From Halorussus sp. MSC15.2 (GTDB taxonomy: Archaea > Halobacteriota > Halobacteria > Halobacteriales > Haladaptataceae), in NCBI RefSeq assembly GCF_010747475.1, contig NZ_VSLZ01000001.1, positions 1,116,001 to 1,180,000 on the forward strand: a stretch of DNA of 64,000 bases, given 5' to 3'. Below, in pieces: positions 45,932 through 54,374 of the stretch. Made by a program: the position numbers and the translations under genes. Within the stretch, counting starts at the first letter, position 1; each line of letters begins with the position of its first letter. The notes under the pieces were generated by a model that saw only the letters and a list, made by a program, of their open reading frames with translations, was not told where the DNA came from and searched no databases.

Positions 45932-46877
45932 CCGAAAATCGGCTATCGACGACGTGACGAACCGCATTCGAGCGATACGGTCCGAGGTGCGCGAGCGCAT
46001 CGTCGGACAGGAGCAGGTGGTAGACCACGTGTTGGCCTGCCTGCTCTGCGACGGCAACGCCCTGTTGGAGAGCACGCCGGGTCTCGGCAAGACGCTGCTC
46101 GTCAGGACGCTGGCGGAGGTGACCGGACTCTCGTTCTCGCGCATCCAGAACACGCCGGACCTGATGCCCTCGGACGTCATCGGCACCGAGATGGTCCGCG
46201 AGACCGAGACCGGCCGGACGTTCACCTTCGAGAAGGGACCGGTGTTCGCCAACCTCGTCCTCTCCGACGAGATAAACCGGGCGACGCCCAAGACCCAGTC
46301 GGCCCTGCTCGAAGCCATGGAGGAGGGGCAAGTGACCGCCGGGAACGAGACCTACGACCTGCCCGAACCGTTCTTCGTGCTGGCGACCCAGAACCCCATC
46401 GACCAAGAGGGGACTTACCCCCTGCCGGAGGCCCAGTCCGACCGCTTCCTGATGAAGATACTCGTGGACTACCCCGACGCGGAGGCCGAGCGCGAAATCG
46501 TGGACCGGTACACTCGCGACGTGGATGCCTCGGTCTCGGTCGAACCGCAGGTCTCGACCGGCGAACTCCGGAAGATGCAGCAGTTGACCCATCAGGTCCC
46601 CATCGCCGACGACCTCCGGGACCTCGCGGTGGACGTCGTGCGCGAGACGCGGAGCGCCGACGACCTCGAATACGGCGCGAGTCCGCGCGCCAGCATGTCG
46701 CTGGTCCGGGCGGCGAAGGCCCGCGCGCTCGTGGCGGGCCGGTCTCACGTCGGGAGCGAGGACGTGACCGAGATGGCCGTCCCCGTCCTCCGCCACCGCG
46801 TCGTCGTGGACTTCCGGGCCGAGCGCGAGGGGATGACCCCGGACGACGTGATAACCGCGCTGGTCGAGGACCGATGA
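45924..46877 (+). CDS. MoxR family AAA+ ATPase
   Basis: A 317-residue MoxR ATPase. It has LLESTPGLGKTLLVRTLAEVT (Walker A), QNTPDLMPSDVIGTEMV, FANLVLSDEINRATPKTQSALLEAMEEGQV (Walker B and arginine context), FFVLATQNPIDQEGTYPLPEAQSDRFLMK (sensor 1) and SPRASMSLVRAAKARALVAGRS (sensor 2). MoxR proteins act as chaperones that load cofactors or assemble VWA-containing partners. The start at 45924 overlaps the preceding gene by 8 bases, and the stop overlaps the DUF58 gene by 4. It is the motor of the operon. Confidence 0.93.
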   Translation: MTDRKSAIDDVTNRIRAIRSEVRERIVGQEQVVDHVLACLLCDGNALLESTPGLGKTLLVRTLAEVTGLSFSRIQNTPDLMPSDVIGTEMVRETETGRTFTFEKGPVFANLVLSDEINRATPKTQSALLEAMEEGQVTAGNETYDLPEPFFVLATQNPIDQEGTYPLPEAQSDRFLMKILVDYPDAEAEREIVDRYTRDVDASVSVEPQVSTGELRKMQQLTHQVPIADDLRDLAVDVVRETRSADDLEYGASPRASMSLVRAAKARALVAGRSHVGSEDVTEMAVPVLRHRVVVDFRAEREGMTPDDVITALVEDR

Positions 46878-47731
46878 TAACCGCCGAGTTCCTCGACGAA
46901 CTCGACCGGTTCGACGCCGCCAACGACCGGAACGCTCGGTCCCAACAGCAGGGCGAGCGCACCACCGAGGCGGTGGGCGAGGGCCTCACGTTCGCCGACT
47001 ACCGGCGGTACGCGCCGGGTGACGAACCCCGATTCATCGACTGGAACCTCTACGCCCGGACCGACGAACTCTACGTCAAGCAGTTCGAGGCCGAGCGCAA
47101 CTTCACGGTCCACGTCCTCGTGGACGCCAGCGCGTCGATGGACTTCGGCGAGGGCGACGCCCACAAATTCGAGTACGCCGCCAAACTCGGTCTGGGGTTC
47201 GCCTACCTGACCGCCCGGGACCACAACGAGTTCCGGTTCGCGACGTTCGGCGACGCCGCGGAGCGACTCGACCGCGGCCGGTCGAACCGCGGCGAGGTCC
47301 TCGGACTGGTCGAGCAGTGCAACGCGGTCGAACCCGACGGCGAGGCCGCCTTCGAGGACGCGCTGGCCGACTACGCCGCCACCATCGACTCGAAGGCACT
47401 GGTCGTGGTCTGCAGCGACTTCCTCGGCGACGTCGAGGCAATCGACGCCGGACTGGAGGCGCTGGCTTCGAATCAGGTCGTCCTCGCCCACGTCGTCGCG
47501 CCCGAGGAACGTAACCTGCCGACCGGCCGCGACGCCGTCTTCGAGGCGCTCGAAAGCGACGAGTCGCTCCGGGCCTACGTCAGCAATCGGTTAGAACGGT
47601 CCTACCGCGAGGAGTTCGACGCCCACGCCGACAGCGTGGAAGGCGTCGCCCGCGACCTGCGGGCGCGCTACGAGCGTATCGACACCGGGCGGTCGTTCTT
47701 CGAGTCGTTCGGCGAGTTGTGGTTCGAGTGA
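46874..47731 (+). CDS. DUF58 domain-containing protein
   Basis: A 285-residue protein of the MoxR-associated DUF58 family. The core shows GEGLTFADYRRYAPGDEPRFIDWNLYARTDELYVKQFEAERNFTVHVLVDASASMDFGEG, where the D-W and Y-V-K-x-F motifs are family hallmarks and D-A-S-A-S is a VWA MIDAS. The rest is a VWA-like fold (LVVVCSDFLGDVEAID). The final helix lies in a 60-residue charged tail. It overlaps moxR by 4 bases. DUF58 and MoxR commonly pair. It is the last gene before the AT-rich region. Confidence 0.9.
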   Translation: MITAEFLDELDRFDAANDRNARSQQQGERTTEAVGEGLTFADYRRYAPGDEPRFIDWNLYARTDELYVKQFEAERNFTVHVLVDASASMDFGEGDAHKFEYAAKLGLGFAYLTARDHNEFRFATFGDAAERLDRGRSNRGEVLGLVEQCNAVEPDGEAAFEDALADYAATIDSKALVVVCSDFLGDVEAIDAGLEALASNQVVLAHVVAPEERNLPTGRDAVFEALESDESLRAYVSNRLERSYREEFDAHADSVEGVARDLRARYERIDTGRSFFESFGELWFE

Positions 47732-47919
47732 GTCAGTGAGAAATCAGAATTGAAGAACCGCCGCTGTTCAAGAGTCATTTTCTACAGGAATATGATTATA
47801 ATTTGATAGGGTGGTTCCAGACAGACTAAAGATAGTTGGAGTTGAAGAATAAAAATAAAGAAATGAAATATAATATAATGGTGTTTATATAATGGTATTT
47901 GGAGTAGAAAAGAAGAAAA

Positions 47920-47927
47920 TATTTAAA
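47920..47927 (+). promoter_or_regulatory. TATA-like box of the Tat-exported AT-rich gene
   Basis: TATTTAAA lies 20-27 bases before the first ATG (47944). Placing the transcript start about 26 bases downstream of its centre gives about 47950, so translation may begin at the third-downstream in-frame ATG at 47953. Confidence 0.5.
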
Positions 47928-47943
47928 CAGTTGGATTTTATTA

Positions 47944-48753
47944 ATGAGTGCAATGAGAGGAAATCTCAACAGGCGGAATTTCATCCGTGCGACTGGAACT
48001 GGATTAGCATTCGGCGCAACTTCGGGCGTGGTGAGTGCACAGAAATCAAACGGTAACAGTGAATCAAGCAAGACGTCCCCGCTCGTTATTCGAAATGGGA
48101 AGCTTGACCTCTTAGTCAAGGGTCGTAGCGGGAAAACATTGAATCACGAAGACGTTCTTGAACGAGTCAATACAGTGGAATCTGGATTGACTCAGAGTGC
48201 AGTCCAATCACTTAAAAAAGGGGAATCAGTTACTGGCTGGGATGCAGCGGCAATGCTCGCAAGCTCTGTCAAAAAAATAAACAAATTCAAGCAGAAGGGA
48301 TTAGTTAAATTTGGCGGATCAAAAGACAACCCCTCTGTTCTTCCTACTAAAAAATCCCTTGAGGCCTATCGGGAACTGACAACCTCTAATGTCACTACAC
48401 AGGGTTGCGGCGTAACTAAATACAATGTTCGGCAACCTAAGGCGACAGATCCGTACATTAAGGTGTCGCTGTTTACAGACGATCAAGACTCGGAACTCCT
48501 GAAAACACGCCTCAATCAGGGCGCTATCACCGCCGGATTTATCGGTACTCTTGTCGGTACCGGTACCATCGGCGGTGGAGCACCAGTCACGATTTTCTGC
48601 GCTGTTTTAAGTGCTAGTGCAGCAATTTACGCGGCGGAGATTGGTCTTCAGAACAACGGTTGCGGCGTGGAAACAGTTGTAAAGTACCTCCCTGTCCCGG
48701 GAACTCCCCCAGTCCCCAAACTCACATTTGACGTCTATGTGAATTCCCAGTAG
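47944..48753 (+). CDS. Tat-exported protein with bacteriocin-like C-terminal domain, hypothetical
   Basis: 269 residues from ATG 47944 (an in-frame ATG at 47953 fits the promoter spacing better). A Tat leader NRRNFIRATGTGLAFGATSGVVSA is followed by a lysine/serine-rich helical segment (about 45-150). The C-terminal region starts QGCGVTKYNV (Cys155), has a beta-like KVSLFTDDQDSELL, then a glycine-rich hydrophobic stretch AITAGFIGTLVGTGTIGGG to IFCAVLSASAAIYAAEI with Cys219, and ends NNGCGVETVVKY (Cys240). Two G-C-G-V motifs around a hydrophobic core recall bacteriocin-like exported proteins. I do not recognise a named family. Unlike its neighbours it is not acidic and uses AT-rich codons. It could be a halocin-like peptide antibiotic or a surface protein. 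Confidence 0.7.
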   Translation: MSAMRGNLNRRNFIRATGTGLAFGATSGVVSAQKSNGNSESSKTSPLVIRNGKLDLLVKGRSGKTLNHEDVLERVNTVESGLTQSAVQSLKKGESVTGWDAAAMLASSVKKINKFKQKGLVKFGGSKDNPSVLPTKKSLEAYRELTTSNVTTQGCGVTKYNVRQPKATDPYIKVSLFTDDQDSELLKTRLNQGAITAGFIGTLVGTGTIGGGAPVTIFCAVLSASAAIYAAEIGLQNNGCGVETVVKYLPVPGTPPVPKLTFDVYVNSQ

Positions 48754-48770
48754 AGAGCCATCAATAGAAC

Positions 48771-48779
48771 TATATTTTT
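48771..48779 (+). promoter_or_regulatory. TATA-like box of the small membrane gene
   Basis: TATATTTTT is centred 25 bases before the ATG at 48799, matching a leaderless transcript and giving the small gene its own promoter. Confidence 0.5.
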
Positions 48780-48798
48780 GGAAGACACTACGCAAAAT

Positions 48799-48975
48799 AT
48801 GGCCTCAACAGAAAAAACCCTATTTGCAATAGGAGCTCTAATCTGCTTCGGTGGGGTCTTTTACGGCCTCTGGCTATACTACACTATCCCGAGTGTAGGT
48901 TTTAACGATATCGTTGCTTTTCTTTTCCTTGGGTTACTTGGGGCAGTGTGCCTTAAAAGATTTCTTCCTCTCTAA
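48799..48975 (+). CDS. 58-residue two-helix membrane protein (possible immunity protein)
   Basis: MASTEKTLFAIGALICFGGVFYGLWLYYTIPSVGFNDIVAFLFLGLLGAVCLKRFLPL forms two membrane helices with a short polar loop between them. It is 45 bases behind the bacteriocin-like gene, in the same direction, with its own TATA box. Size and topology match immunity proteins of bacteriocins, but no homology is claimed. The ATG at 48799 is preferred to a TTG seven codons upstream, because of the promoter spacing. Confidence 0.6.
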   Translation: MASTEKTLFAIGALICFGGVFYGLWLYYTIPSVGFNDIVAFLFLGLLGAVCLKRFLPL

Positions 48976-49105
48976 GAGGCGTTAATAAAAATATTTGCGT
49001 CAACACTGGGCATGATGGAGTTCTAATTTCGTTTCAAGCGTAATTTACCGTAATTTGTAATGACAGCGATGGCAGTTCGTGTATAATCAACCTACTACGC
49101 AACTC

Positions 49106-49131
49106 AAAACCGAAAGAATCGGAAGAAAGTA
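49106..49131 (-). terminator. hairpin and T-rich tail after tRNA-Glu
   Basis: On the minus strand the tRNA is followed by TACTTTCTT, a CCGA-TTCTT-TCGG hairpin (plus 49110-49122) and GTTTTG. This would end the tRNA transcript. Confidence 0.45.
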
Positions 49132-49206
49132 TGCTCCGTCAGGGATTTGAACCCTGGTCATCGGCTCGAAAGGCCGAAATGATTGGCCGGACTACACCAA
49201 CGGAGC
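49132..49206 (-). tRNA. tRNA-Glu (anticodon UUC)
   Basis: Read on the minus strand, 75 bases: the acceptor stem GCTCCGT pairs with ACGGAGC, the D-arm is TGGTGTAGTCCGGCC, the anticodon stem TCGGC/GCCGA encloses the loop CTTTCGA with anticodon TTC, and the T-arm is CCAGGGTTCAAATCCCTG. The discriminator is A (plus 49132) and CCA is not encoded. The sequence is the typical haloarchaeal tRNA-Glu. Confidence 0.95.
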
Positions 49207-49255
49207 GTACGTCCACACTCACTGCGAGTGCATTTCTTCGTTCCGGCCGGATTAG

Positions 49256-49261
49256 TTTAAA
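49256..49261 (-). promoter_or_regulatory. TATA-like box of tRNA-Glu
   Basis: TTTAAA (in AGTTTAAACG, 49254-49263) lies about 50 bases upstream of the tRNA 5' end, giving a leader of about 25 bases. A CACTC/GAGTG inverted repeat (49216-49230) lies in that leader. Confidence 0.5.
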
Positions 49262-49315
49262 CGTTCCGTTATCGCCCGAAGGCGGCCGTGTCGGGCGTTC
49301 ACAACCGGCCGCGGC

Positions 49316-51292
49316 TCACTTCCCTTCGAATTCTGGCTCGCCGTCGCCCATGAACGCCGTGACGCCCTCCATCAGGTCGTCGGTGTTCATGAGGTGGCCG
49401 AACGCTTGGGACTCGACTTCGAGTCCGGCGTCGGTGTCGTCGCGGCCCGCGAGCATCGCGCGCTTGGTGTACTTCTGGGCGATGGGCGGTCCGGCCGCGA
49501 GGTCGGCCGCCAGTTCGAAGGCCCGCTCCTCGAACTCCGACGCCTCGACGACCTCGTTGACGAAGCCGAAGTCGGCCATCGTCTCGGGGTCGAAGCGGTC
49601 GGCGGTGAAGATTATCTCCTTGGCGCGGCCCTCGCCGACGATGTGCTTGAGGCGCTGGGTGCCGCCCCATCCGGGCAGGAGACCCAGATTGTGCTCGGGT
49701 TGGCCCATCTCGGAGCGCTCGGTGGCGAGACGCAGGTCGGCGCAGGTCGCCATCTCCATGCCGCCGCCGAGGCAGTAGCCGTCGATGCCCGCGACGACCG
49801 GCATCGGACAGGATTCGAGTTTGCCGAAGGTCTCTTGGCCCTTCTTCGAGAGTTCGACCGCCTGCAGCGGGTCGCCGCCGCCCGCGGCCATGCTCTGGAC
49901 GTCCGCGCCCGCGGAGAAGGCCTTGTCGCCCTCGCCGACGAGCAGGAGCGCGCGCACCTCGTCGTCCTCCTCCAGCGCGTCGATGGCGTCGCCGAGTTCG
50001 TCCAGCAGGTCCTCGCTGACCGTGTTCATCCGGTGGGGTCGGTCGAGGACGACCTTGCCGACCATCTCGCCGGGTTTCTCGACGCGGATGGTGTCGTAGT
50101 CGTACGCGCCCTCGTCGGCGTCGTCCGAACCGCCGTAGAAACCGCCCTCGGCGGCGGCCTCGCGGAGGTAGTCGCTGGCCTCGTATCGCTCGGCACCGGT
50201 CTCCTCGTGGAGGTCGTCGAGGGTGTCCGCGAGCGCTTCGAGACCGGCCTCGTCGGCGATTCGCGCCGGACCGTCGGGGAAGCCAGCGCCGAGCATCACG
50301 GCCTCGTCGATGGCGTCGGGGTCGGCCACGTCGTTCGCGACCAGTTTGGCGACCTCGTTGGCCATCACCGCCTGGAGGCGGCGAACCGCGTCCTCCCTCC
50401 CGGCGTCGGTCGGAATCTGGGCACCGCCGTCCTCGTAGTCGTAGAACCCCTCGCCGGTTTTCTTGCCGAGTTTCTCCTCCTCGACCTTCTGGGCGAGGAG
50501 CGGGCAGGGTTCGTAGGCGTCGCCCAGCACCTCGTGCATGTAGTCGAGGACGTGGTAGCCCACGTCGATGCCGACTTGGTCGGCGAGTTCGAAGCTCCCC
50601 ATCGGCAGGCCCATGTCGAACTTGGTCGCGCTGTCTACCTCCTCGATGGTGTAGTCGCCGGACTCGACCATCCACGCCGCCTCGTTCATCAGGGGAACGA
50701 GGATGCGGTTCACGATGAACCCGGGACTGTCCTTGCGGACGCGGACCGGCGTCTTGCCCATCTCCTCGGCGAGGTCCTCGGTGAGGTCCAGCACCTCGTC
50801 GTCGGTGTGTGCGCCCGAGATGACCTCCACGAGTTGCATCCGGACCGGCGGGTTGAAGAAGTGCATCCCGCAGAACCGCTCGGGTCGCTCGGTGACCTCC
50901 GAGAGTTCGGTAATCGAGAGGCTGGAGGTGTTGGTGGCGAACACCGCCTCGTCGGGCGCGTACTCCTCCAACTCCCCGTACACGTCCTTCTTGATGTCCA
51001 TCTTCTCGGGAACCGCCTCGACCACGAAGTCAGCGTCTGAGACGGCCTCCTCGAAGTCCACGAGCGGCGTCACGCGGTCGAGGGAGGCGTCGGCCTCTTC
51101 TTCGGAAATCTGGTCTTTCTCCGCCAGTTTGTCGAGGCTCCACTCTATCTGTTCGTAGCCGTTCTGGACGAACTCCTCCTTGATGTCGCGCAGGTTGACC
51201 TCGTACCCGGCGAGGGCCGCGACTTCCGCGATGCCGTGGCCCATGTTGCCCGCTCCGAGAACCGCGATGGTGTTGATATCTTCTACGTCCAT
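49316..51292 (-). CDS. 3-hydroxyacyl-CoA dehydrogenase / enoyl-CoA hydratase fusion protein
   Basis: A 658-residue two-enzyme protein. The N-terminal half (1-390) is 3-hydroxyacyl-CoA dehydrogenase: [39 protein letters not shown] (catalytic His-Phe-Phe region) and [17 protein letters not shown]. The C-terminal part (about 420-658) is an enoyl-CoA hydratase: [14 protein letters not shown] and [46 protein letters not shown], with oxyanion-hole and catalytic glutamates. The order (dehydrogenase first) is the reverse of bacterial FadB and is common in archaea. It carries out two steps of beta-oxidation and is divergent from an acyl-CoA dehydrogenase. The start at 51292 gives the family N-terminus. 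Confidence 0.94.
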   Translation of the reverse strand: MDVEDINTIAVLGAGNMGHGIAEVAALAGYEVNLRDIKEEFVQNGYEQIEWSLDKLAEKDQISEEEADASLDRVTPLVDFEEAVSDADFVVEAVPEKMDIKKDVYGELEEYAPDEAVFATNTSSLSITELSEVTERPERFCGMHFFNPPVRMQLVEVISGAHTDDEVLDLTEDLAEEMGKTPVRVRKDSPGFIVNRILVPLMNEAAWMVESGDYTIEEVDSATKFDMGLPMGSFELADQVGIDVGYHVLDYMHEVLGDAYEPCPLLAQKVEEEKLGKKTGEGFYDYEDGGAQIPTDAGREDAVRRLQAVMANEVAKLVANDVADPDAIDEAVMLGAGFPDGPARIADEAGLEALADTLDDLHEETGAERYEASDYLREAAAEGGFYGGSDDADEGAYDYDTIRVEKPGEMVGKVVLDRPHRMNTVSEDLLDELGDAIDALEEDDEVRALLLVGEGDKAFSAGADVQSMAAGGGDPLQAVELSKKGQETFGKLESCPMPVVAGIDGYCLGGGMEMATCADLRLATERSEMGQPEHNLGLLPGWGGTQRLKHIVGEGRAKEIIFTADRFDPETMADFGFVNEVVEASEFEERAFELAADLAAGPPIAQKYTKRAMLAGRDDTDAGLEVESQAFGHLMNTDDLMEGVTAFMGDGEPEFEGK

Positions 51293-51366
51293 ACGTGTAG
51301 GGTCACTTGCCGGCCGTTTCAACGTTTCCCTATCGGAGATTAGAAACTCGGCACAAGTTTACTCAC

Positions 51367-51385
51367 GGTTACGAAACGATTTACG
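51367..51385 (+). promoter_or_regulatory. GGTTACGAA-like motif and TATA-like region of the acyl-CoA dehydrogenase
   Basis: GGTTACGAAACG followed by ATTTACG, the latter about 26 bases before the ATG at 51408. It shares the GGTTACGA core with the NSS-transporter motifs. Regulatory role is inference. Confidence 0.4.
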
Positions 51386-51407
51386 GGAGGGTGTGCAAAC
51401 TCCGCGC

Positions 51408-52559
51408 ATGGACTTCGGACTCTCCGACGAACAGAAGCAGATTCGCGAGGAAGTGCGGCGGTTCGCCGAGAACGAAATCGAACCGGTCGCCCAAGAGTAC
51501 GACGTCGAAGAGAAGTACCCCCACGAGGTCATGGACAAGGCCGCCGAGATGGGGATGCTCGGTTCCATCATCCCGATGGAGTACGGCGGCGCGGGCTACA
51601 ACAACCTCGAGTCAGCCATCATCACTGAGGAACTGTTCGCGGTGGACCCCGGCATCGGTCTCTGCGTCACCTCGGCCTCGTTCGGCGCTCACGCCATCAT
51701 GGAGTTCGGCACCGACGACCAGAAAGAGCGGTTCCTCTCCCCGGTCGCGGCGGGCGACGCCATCATGGGCGCGGCCATCTCCGAACCCGACACCGGGTCG
51801 GACGTCTCGTCGGTCTCCACCAGCGCAGAGAAGGACGGCGACGAGTGGGTCGTCAACGGCAACAAGATGTGGATAACGAACGGGTCGGTCGGCGACTACT
51901 ACGTCGTCCTCTGTCAGACCGACCCCGACGCCGACGGTCGGTACAACGGGTTCAGTCAGATTGTGGTCGAGTCCGACCGCGACGGGTTCAAGTCCGAGAA
52001 GATAACGGGGAAACTGGGCATCCGAGCCTCCGACACTGCGGAACTCATCCTCGACGACGTGCGCGTGCCCGAGGAAAACCTCATCGGGACGCGCGGGATG
52101 GGCTTCCTCCAGCAGATGCAGTTCTTCGACGAAACCCGGACCGCGGTCGCGGCGCAGGGCGTCGGCATCGCCAAGGGGGCCTGCGAGGCCGCGCTCGACT
52201 ACGCCCAAGAGCGCGAGCAGTTCGACCGCCCCATCTCGGAGTTTCAGGCCATCCAGCACAAACTCTCGGAGATGCACACTCAGACCGAGGCCGCGCGTAA
52301 CCTGACCTACAAAGCCGCGTGGAACGTCGACCAAGGCGAAGACGTCACGAAACTCGCCAGCATGGCCAAGGAGTTCGCCTCCCGCGTGGCCGTGGACGTG
52401 GCCGACGAGGCCGTCCAGATTCACGGTGGCGCTGGCTACGTCAACGACTTCCCGGTCGAGCGGTTCTACCGCGACGCGAAGATTACCCAGATTTACGAGG
52501 GCACCACCGAGATTCAGAAGAACATCATCGCCCGCGAACTGCTCGGAAAGGGCTTCTAA
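51408..52559 (+). CDS. acyl-CoA dehydrogenase
   Basis: A 383-residue flavoprotein that begins beta-oxidation. It starts [24 protein letters not shown] and contains [40 protein letters not shown] (FAD/substrate region), [23 protein letters not shown], and the C-terminal [40 protein letters not shown] with the catalytic glutamate in Y-E-G-T-T-E. It is divergent from the HAD-ECH fusion, so it likely belongs to the same fatty-acid pathway. A GGTTACGAA-like motif overlaps its promoter (51367-51385). Confidence 0.94.
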   Translation: MDFGLSDEQKQIREEVRRFAENEIEPVAQEYDVEEKYPHEVMDKAAEMGMLGSIIPMEYGGAGYNNLESAIITEELFAVDPGIGLCVTSASFGAHAIMEFGTDDQKERFLSPVAAGDAIMGAAISEPDTGSDVSSVSTSAEKDGDEWVVNGNKMWITNGSVGDYYVVLCQTDPDADGRYNGFSQIVVESDRDGFKSEKITGKLGIRASDTAELILDDVRVPEENLIGTRGMGFLQQMQFFDETRTAVAAQGVGIAKGACEAALDYAQEREQFDRPISEFQAIQHKLSEMHTQTEAARNLTYKAAWNVDQGEDVTKLASMAKEFASRVAVDVADEAVQIHGGAGYVNDFPVERFYRDAKITQIYEGTTEIQKNIIARELLGKGF

Positions 52560-52706
52560 CGCCCCTCCGTAGCGTCCCCGGTCGTTTTCTCGCGGTATTA
52601 CCGGTTCGCACGTCGTCGCCGCTCTTTGTTCCTCTCTGAGAAGAACTTAATTACTGTCTTGGAGGAAGTATATAGATTCAAGTAGAACGAACGTTCATTC
52701 TCGACC

Positions 52707-54050
52707 ATGGTAAACAAAACCAATCGACGCTCGTTCCTAAAAGGTGCAGGCGCGGCGCTCGGCGGACTCGCACTGACGCCGACGGTCTCGGCGTCGTCGG
52801 CCGAGAAACGATACCTCGTGGACCTCAAGTCGGCGTCCGACGGCGTCCTCGACGGACTCGACGTCGTCCACGACCTGAGCCAGATAGACCTCGCAGTCGT
52901 CGAGGCCCAGAAGGCCGACGCCGAGGGTGCGGCCTTCTCGAAGGACGTGGAACTGGAGTTCGACTTCGCACAGGCGGAGGACAACGGGAACGGTGACGAA
53001 CCCGGCCCGCACAAGCTCTCGCAACTCCAGTGGGACAAGCAGTCCCAAGGCGTCTCGGGCGTTCACGGCCGGACCCGCGGCGAGGGGACCCGCGTGGCGG
53101 TCATCGACTCGGGCGCGATACCGCATCACCCGGACCTCGAAGGGTCGCTCAACACCGACCTCTCGCGCAACTTTACCGGTGACGGCGGTGACTTCACGCC
53201 GTGGTACAACGACCACGGTACTCACGTCGCTGGCATCATCGCGGGCGACGACACGAACGACGAGGGCATCGTCGGCACCGCGCCCGCGACCGAACTGGTG
53301 GCGCTCCGCGTGTTCACCGGGCCGTTCGCATTCTTCGGCGACATCATCGCGGCGATGACCTATGCCGGCGACATCGAGGCCGACGCGGCCAACATGAGCC
53401 TCGGCGTGTATCCGCTGCCGGACAACAAGGAGAACCAACTCCTGAAGGACTCAATCGAGCGAGCGACCGACTACGCGGCGTCGCAGGGCACCCTCATGGT
53501 GGCGGCCGCGGGCAACGACGGCGTCAACCTCGACACCGACGGTGACGTCATCAGTCTCCCGAACGAGGCCGACAACGTGATGAGCGTCAGCGCGACCGGT
53601 CCCGTCGGCTACCGCTGGGACGACAAGGGCAACGGGAAGTTCATTCGCAATTACCGCGCGGCGTTCAACAAACTCGACGAGTCGCCGACCGACCCCGCGC
53701 CGTACACCAACTACGGGAGCGACGCCATCGACATCAGCGCCCACGGCGGGAACTACGACACCGAGGCCAAGGGTACCGACGCCAACTGGCAGTACGACAT
53801 GGTGCTGAGCACCGTCTTCGAGTGGGGCGACGACGACAGTATGGTTCCGTCGTACGGGTGGAAGGCCGGAACCAGCATGGCGGCACCGCAGGTCACTGCG
53901 ACCGCCGCGCTCCTCAAGAGCGCCAACCCCGACGCGACGCCCGCCGAAATCCGCGACCACCTCGAATCGACTGCGCGCGACGTCGGTTCGGCGAAGTACC
54001 ACGGCAACGGCCATCTCGATATCGAGGCCGCGCTCGACGAGTCGATTTAG
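52707..54050 (+). CDS. Tat-exported S8 family serine protease (subtilase), copy 1
   Basis: A 447-residue subtilisin-type protease. The Tat leader is TNRRSFLKGAGAALGGLALT (about residues 5-24). A propeptide-like region (about 30-100) with EKRYLVDLK and DVVHDLSQIDLAVVEA follows. The catalytic triad is D in VAVIDSGAIPHHPDL, H in NDHGTHVAGIIAG, and S in AGTSMAAPQVTATAALL; the oxyanion Asn lies in VAAAGNDGVN. It degrades extracellular protein, as haloarchaeal halolysins do. A TATA-like TATATA is centred about 35 bases upstream. A close paralogue follows 324 bases downstream. Confidence 0.94.
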   Translation: MVNKTNRRSFLKGAGAALGGLALTPTVSASSAEKRYLVDLKSASDGVLDGLDVVHDLSQIDLAVVEAQKADAEGAAFSKDVELEFDFAQAEDNGNGDEPGPHKLSQLQWDKQSQGVSGVHGRTRGEGTRVAVIDSGAIPHHPDLEGSLNTDLSRNFTGDGGDFTPWYNDHGTHVAGIIAGDDTNDEGIVGTAPATELVALRVFTGPFAFFGDIIAAMTYAGDIEADAANMSLGVYPLPDNKENQLLKDSIERATDYAASQGTLMVAAAGNDGVNLDTDGDVISLPNEADNVMSVSATGPVGYRWDDKGNGKFIRNYRAAFNKLDESPTDPAPYTNYGSDAIDISAHGGNYDTEAKGTDANWQYDMVLSTVFEWGDDDSMVPSYGWKAGTSMAAPQVTATAALLKSANPDATPAEIRDHLESTARDVGSAKYHGNGHLDIEAALDESI

Positions 54051-54374
54051 GCCGCTCGGCGGACCGAACCGCCGTCGCTCGTTTCTCTCTCTCCGATGCG
54101 GCGGGCTTCCGGACTGGCGCGCTGGACCCGGCGCGAGGACTGCCGACGAGTCCGAGCGCCGCCACGCTCCGCCGGTCGGCAGTTCCATTTCGACCGTCCT
54201 CGACGTTCGAGTCACCGCTAACGGACTCTTCGGTCGTGTCGGTGTCTCTCGGAGACCACGTCGCCGGAACAATCGCGTCTGCTTCTCGAAGAAACGAAAA
54301 CTGGGTTTACCGATACGTACGTTTCAGTGATATTCTAACAGAATTATTAATAGTATGCCGTAAATACCTCCTGT
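54051..54374. other. 324-base gap between the tandem S8 protease genes
   Basis: No coding frame of haloarchaeal character. It includes GC-rich inverted segments just after the first gene, and the promoter of the second gene at its right end. Confidence 0.6.
54344..54352 (+). promoter_or_regulatory. TATA-like box of second S8 protease
   Basis: TTATTAATA is centred 27 bases before the ATG at 54375, implying a leaderless transcript and separate control of the second copy. Confidence 0.55.

Larger units (their letters stand above)
47740..49131. mobile_element. AT-rich island abutting tRNA-Glu (putative genomic island, no integrase seen)
   Basis: Composition changes sharply after the DUF58 gene and returns to normal beyond tRNA-Glu. 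For example, 48301-48360 contains 22 G or C in 60 bases, whereas neighbouring genes are strongly GC-rich. Codon use shifts (many AAA, ATT, TTT, AGA). The segment holds two genes and long AT-rich noncoding stretches and ends at the 3' side of tRNA-Glu, a favoured integration site. I found no integrase and no second copy of the tRNA 3' end at the left boundary, so horizontal origin is inferred from composition only. Confidence 0.5.

Noticed and set aside
47732-47800. Second copy of the tRNA-Glu 3' end as attachment site
   Set aside because: I looked for GCTCCGTCAGGG-like sequence at the left edge of the AT-rich segment and found none.
47826-48119. Minus-strand open frame in the AT-rich region
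   Set aside because: It overlaps the Tat leader of the exported gene and its tail is low-complexity Phe/Tyr/Ile from AT-rich noncoding DNA.
49131-49778. Plus-strand open frame starting within tRNA-Glu
   Set aside because: It begins in the tRNA gene and then runs antisense to the HAD-ECH fusion.
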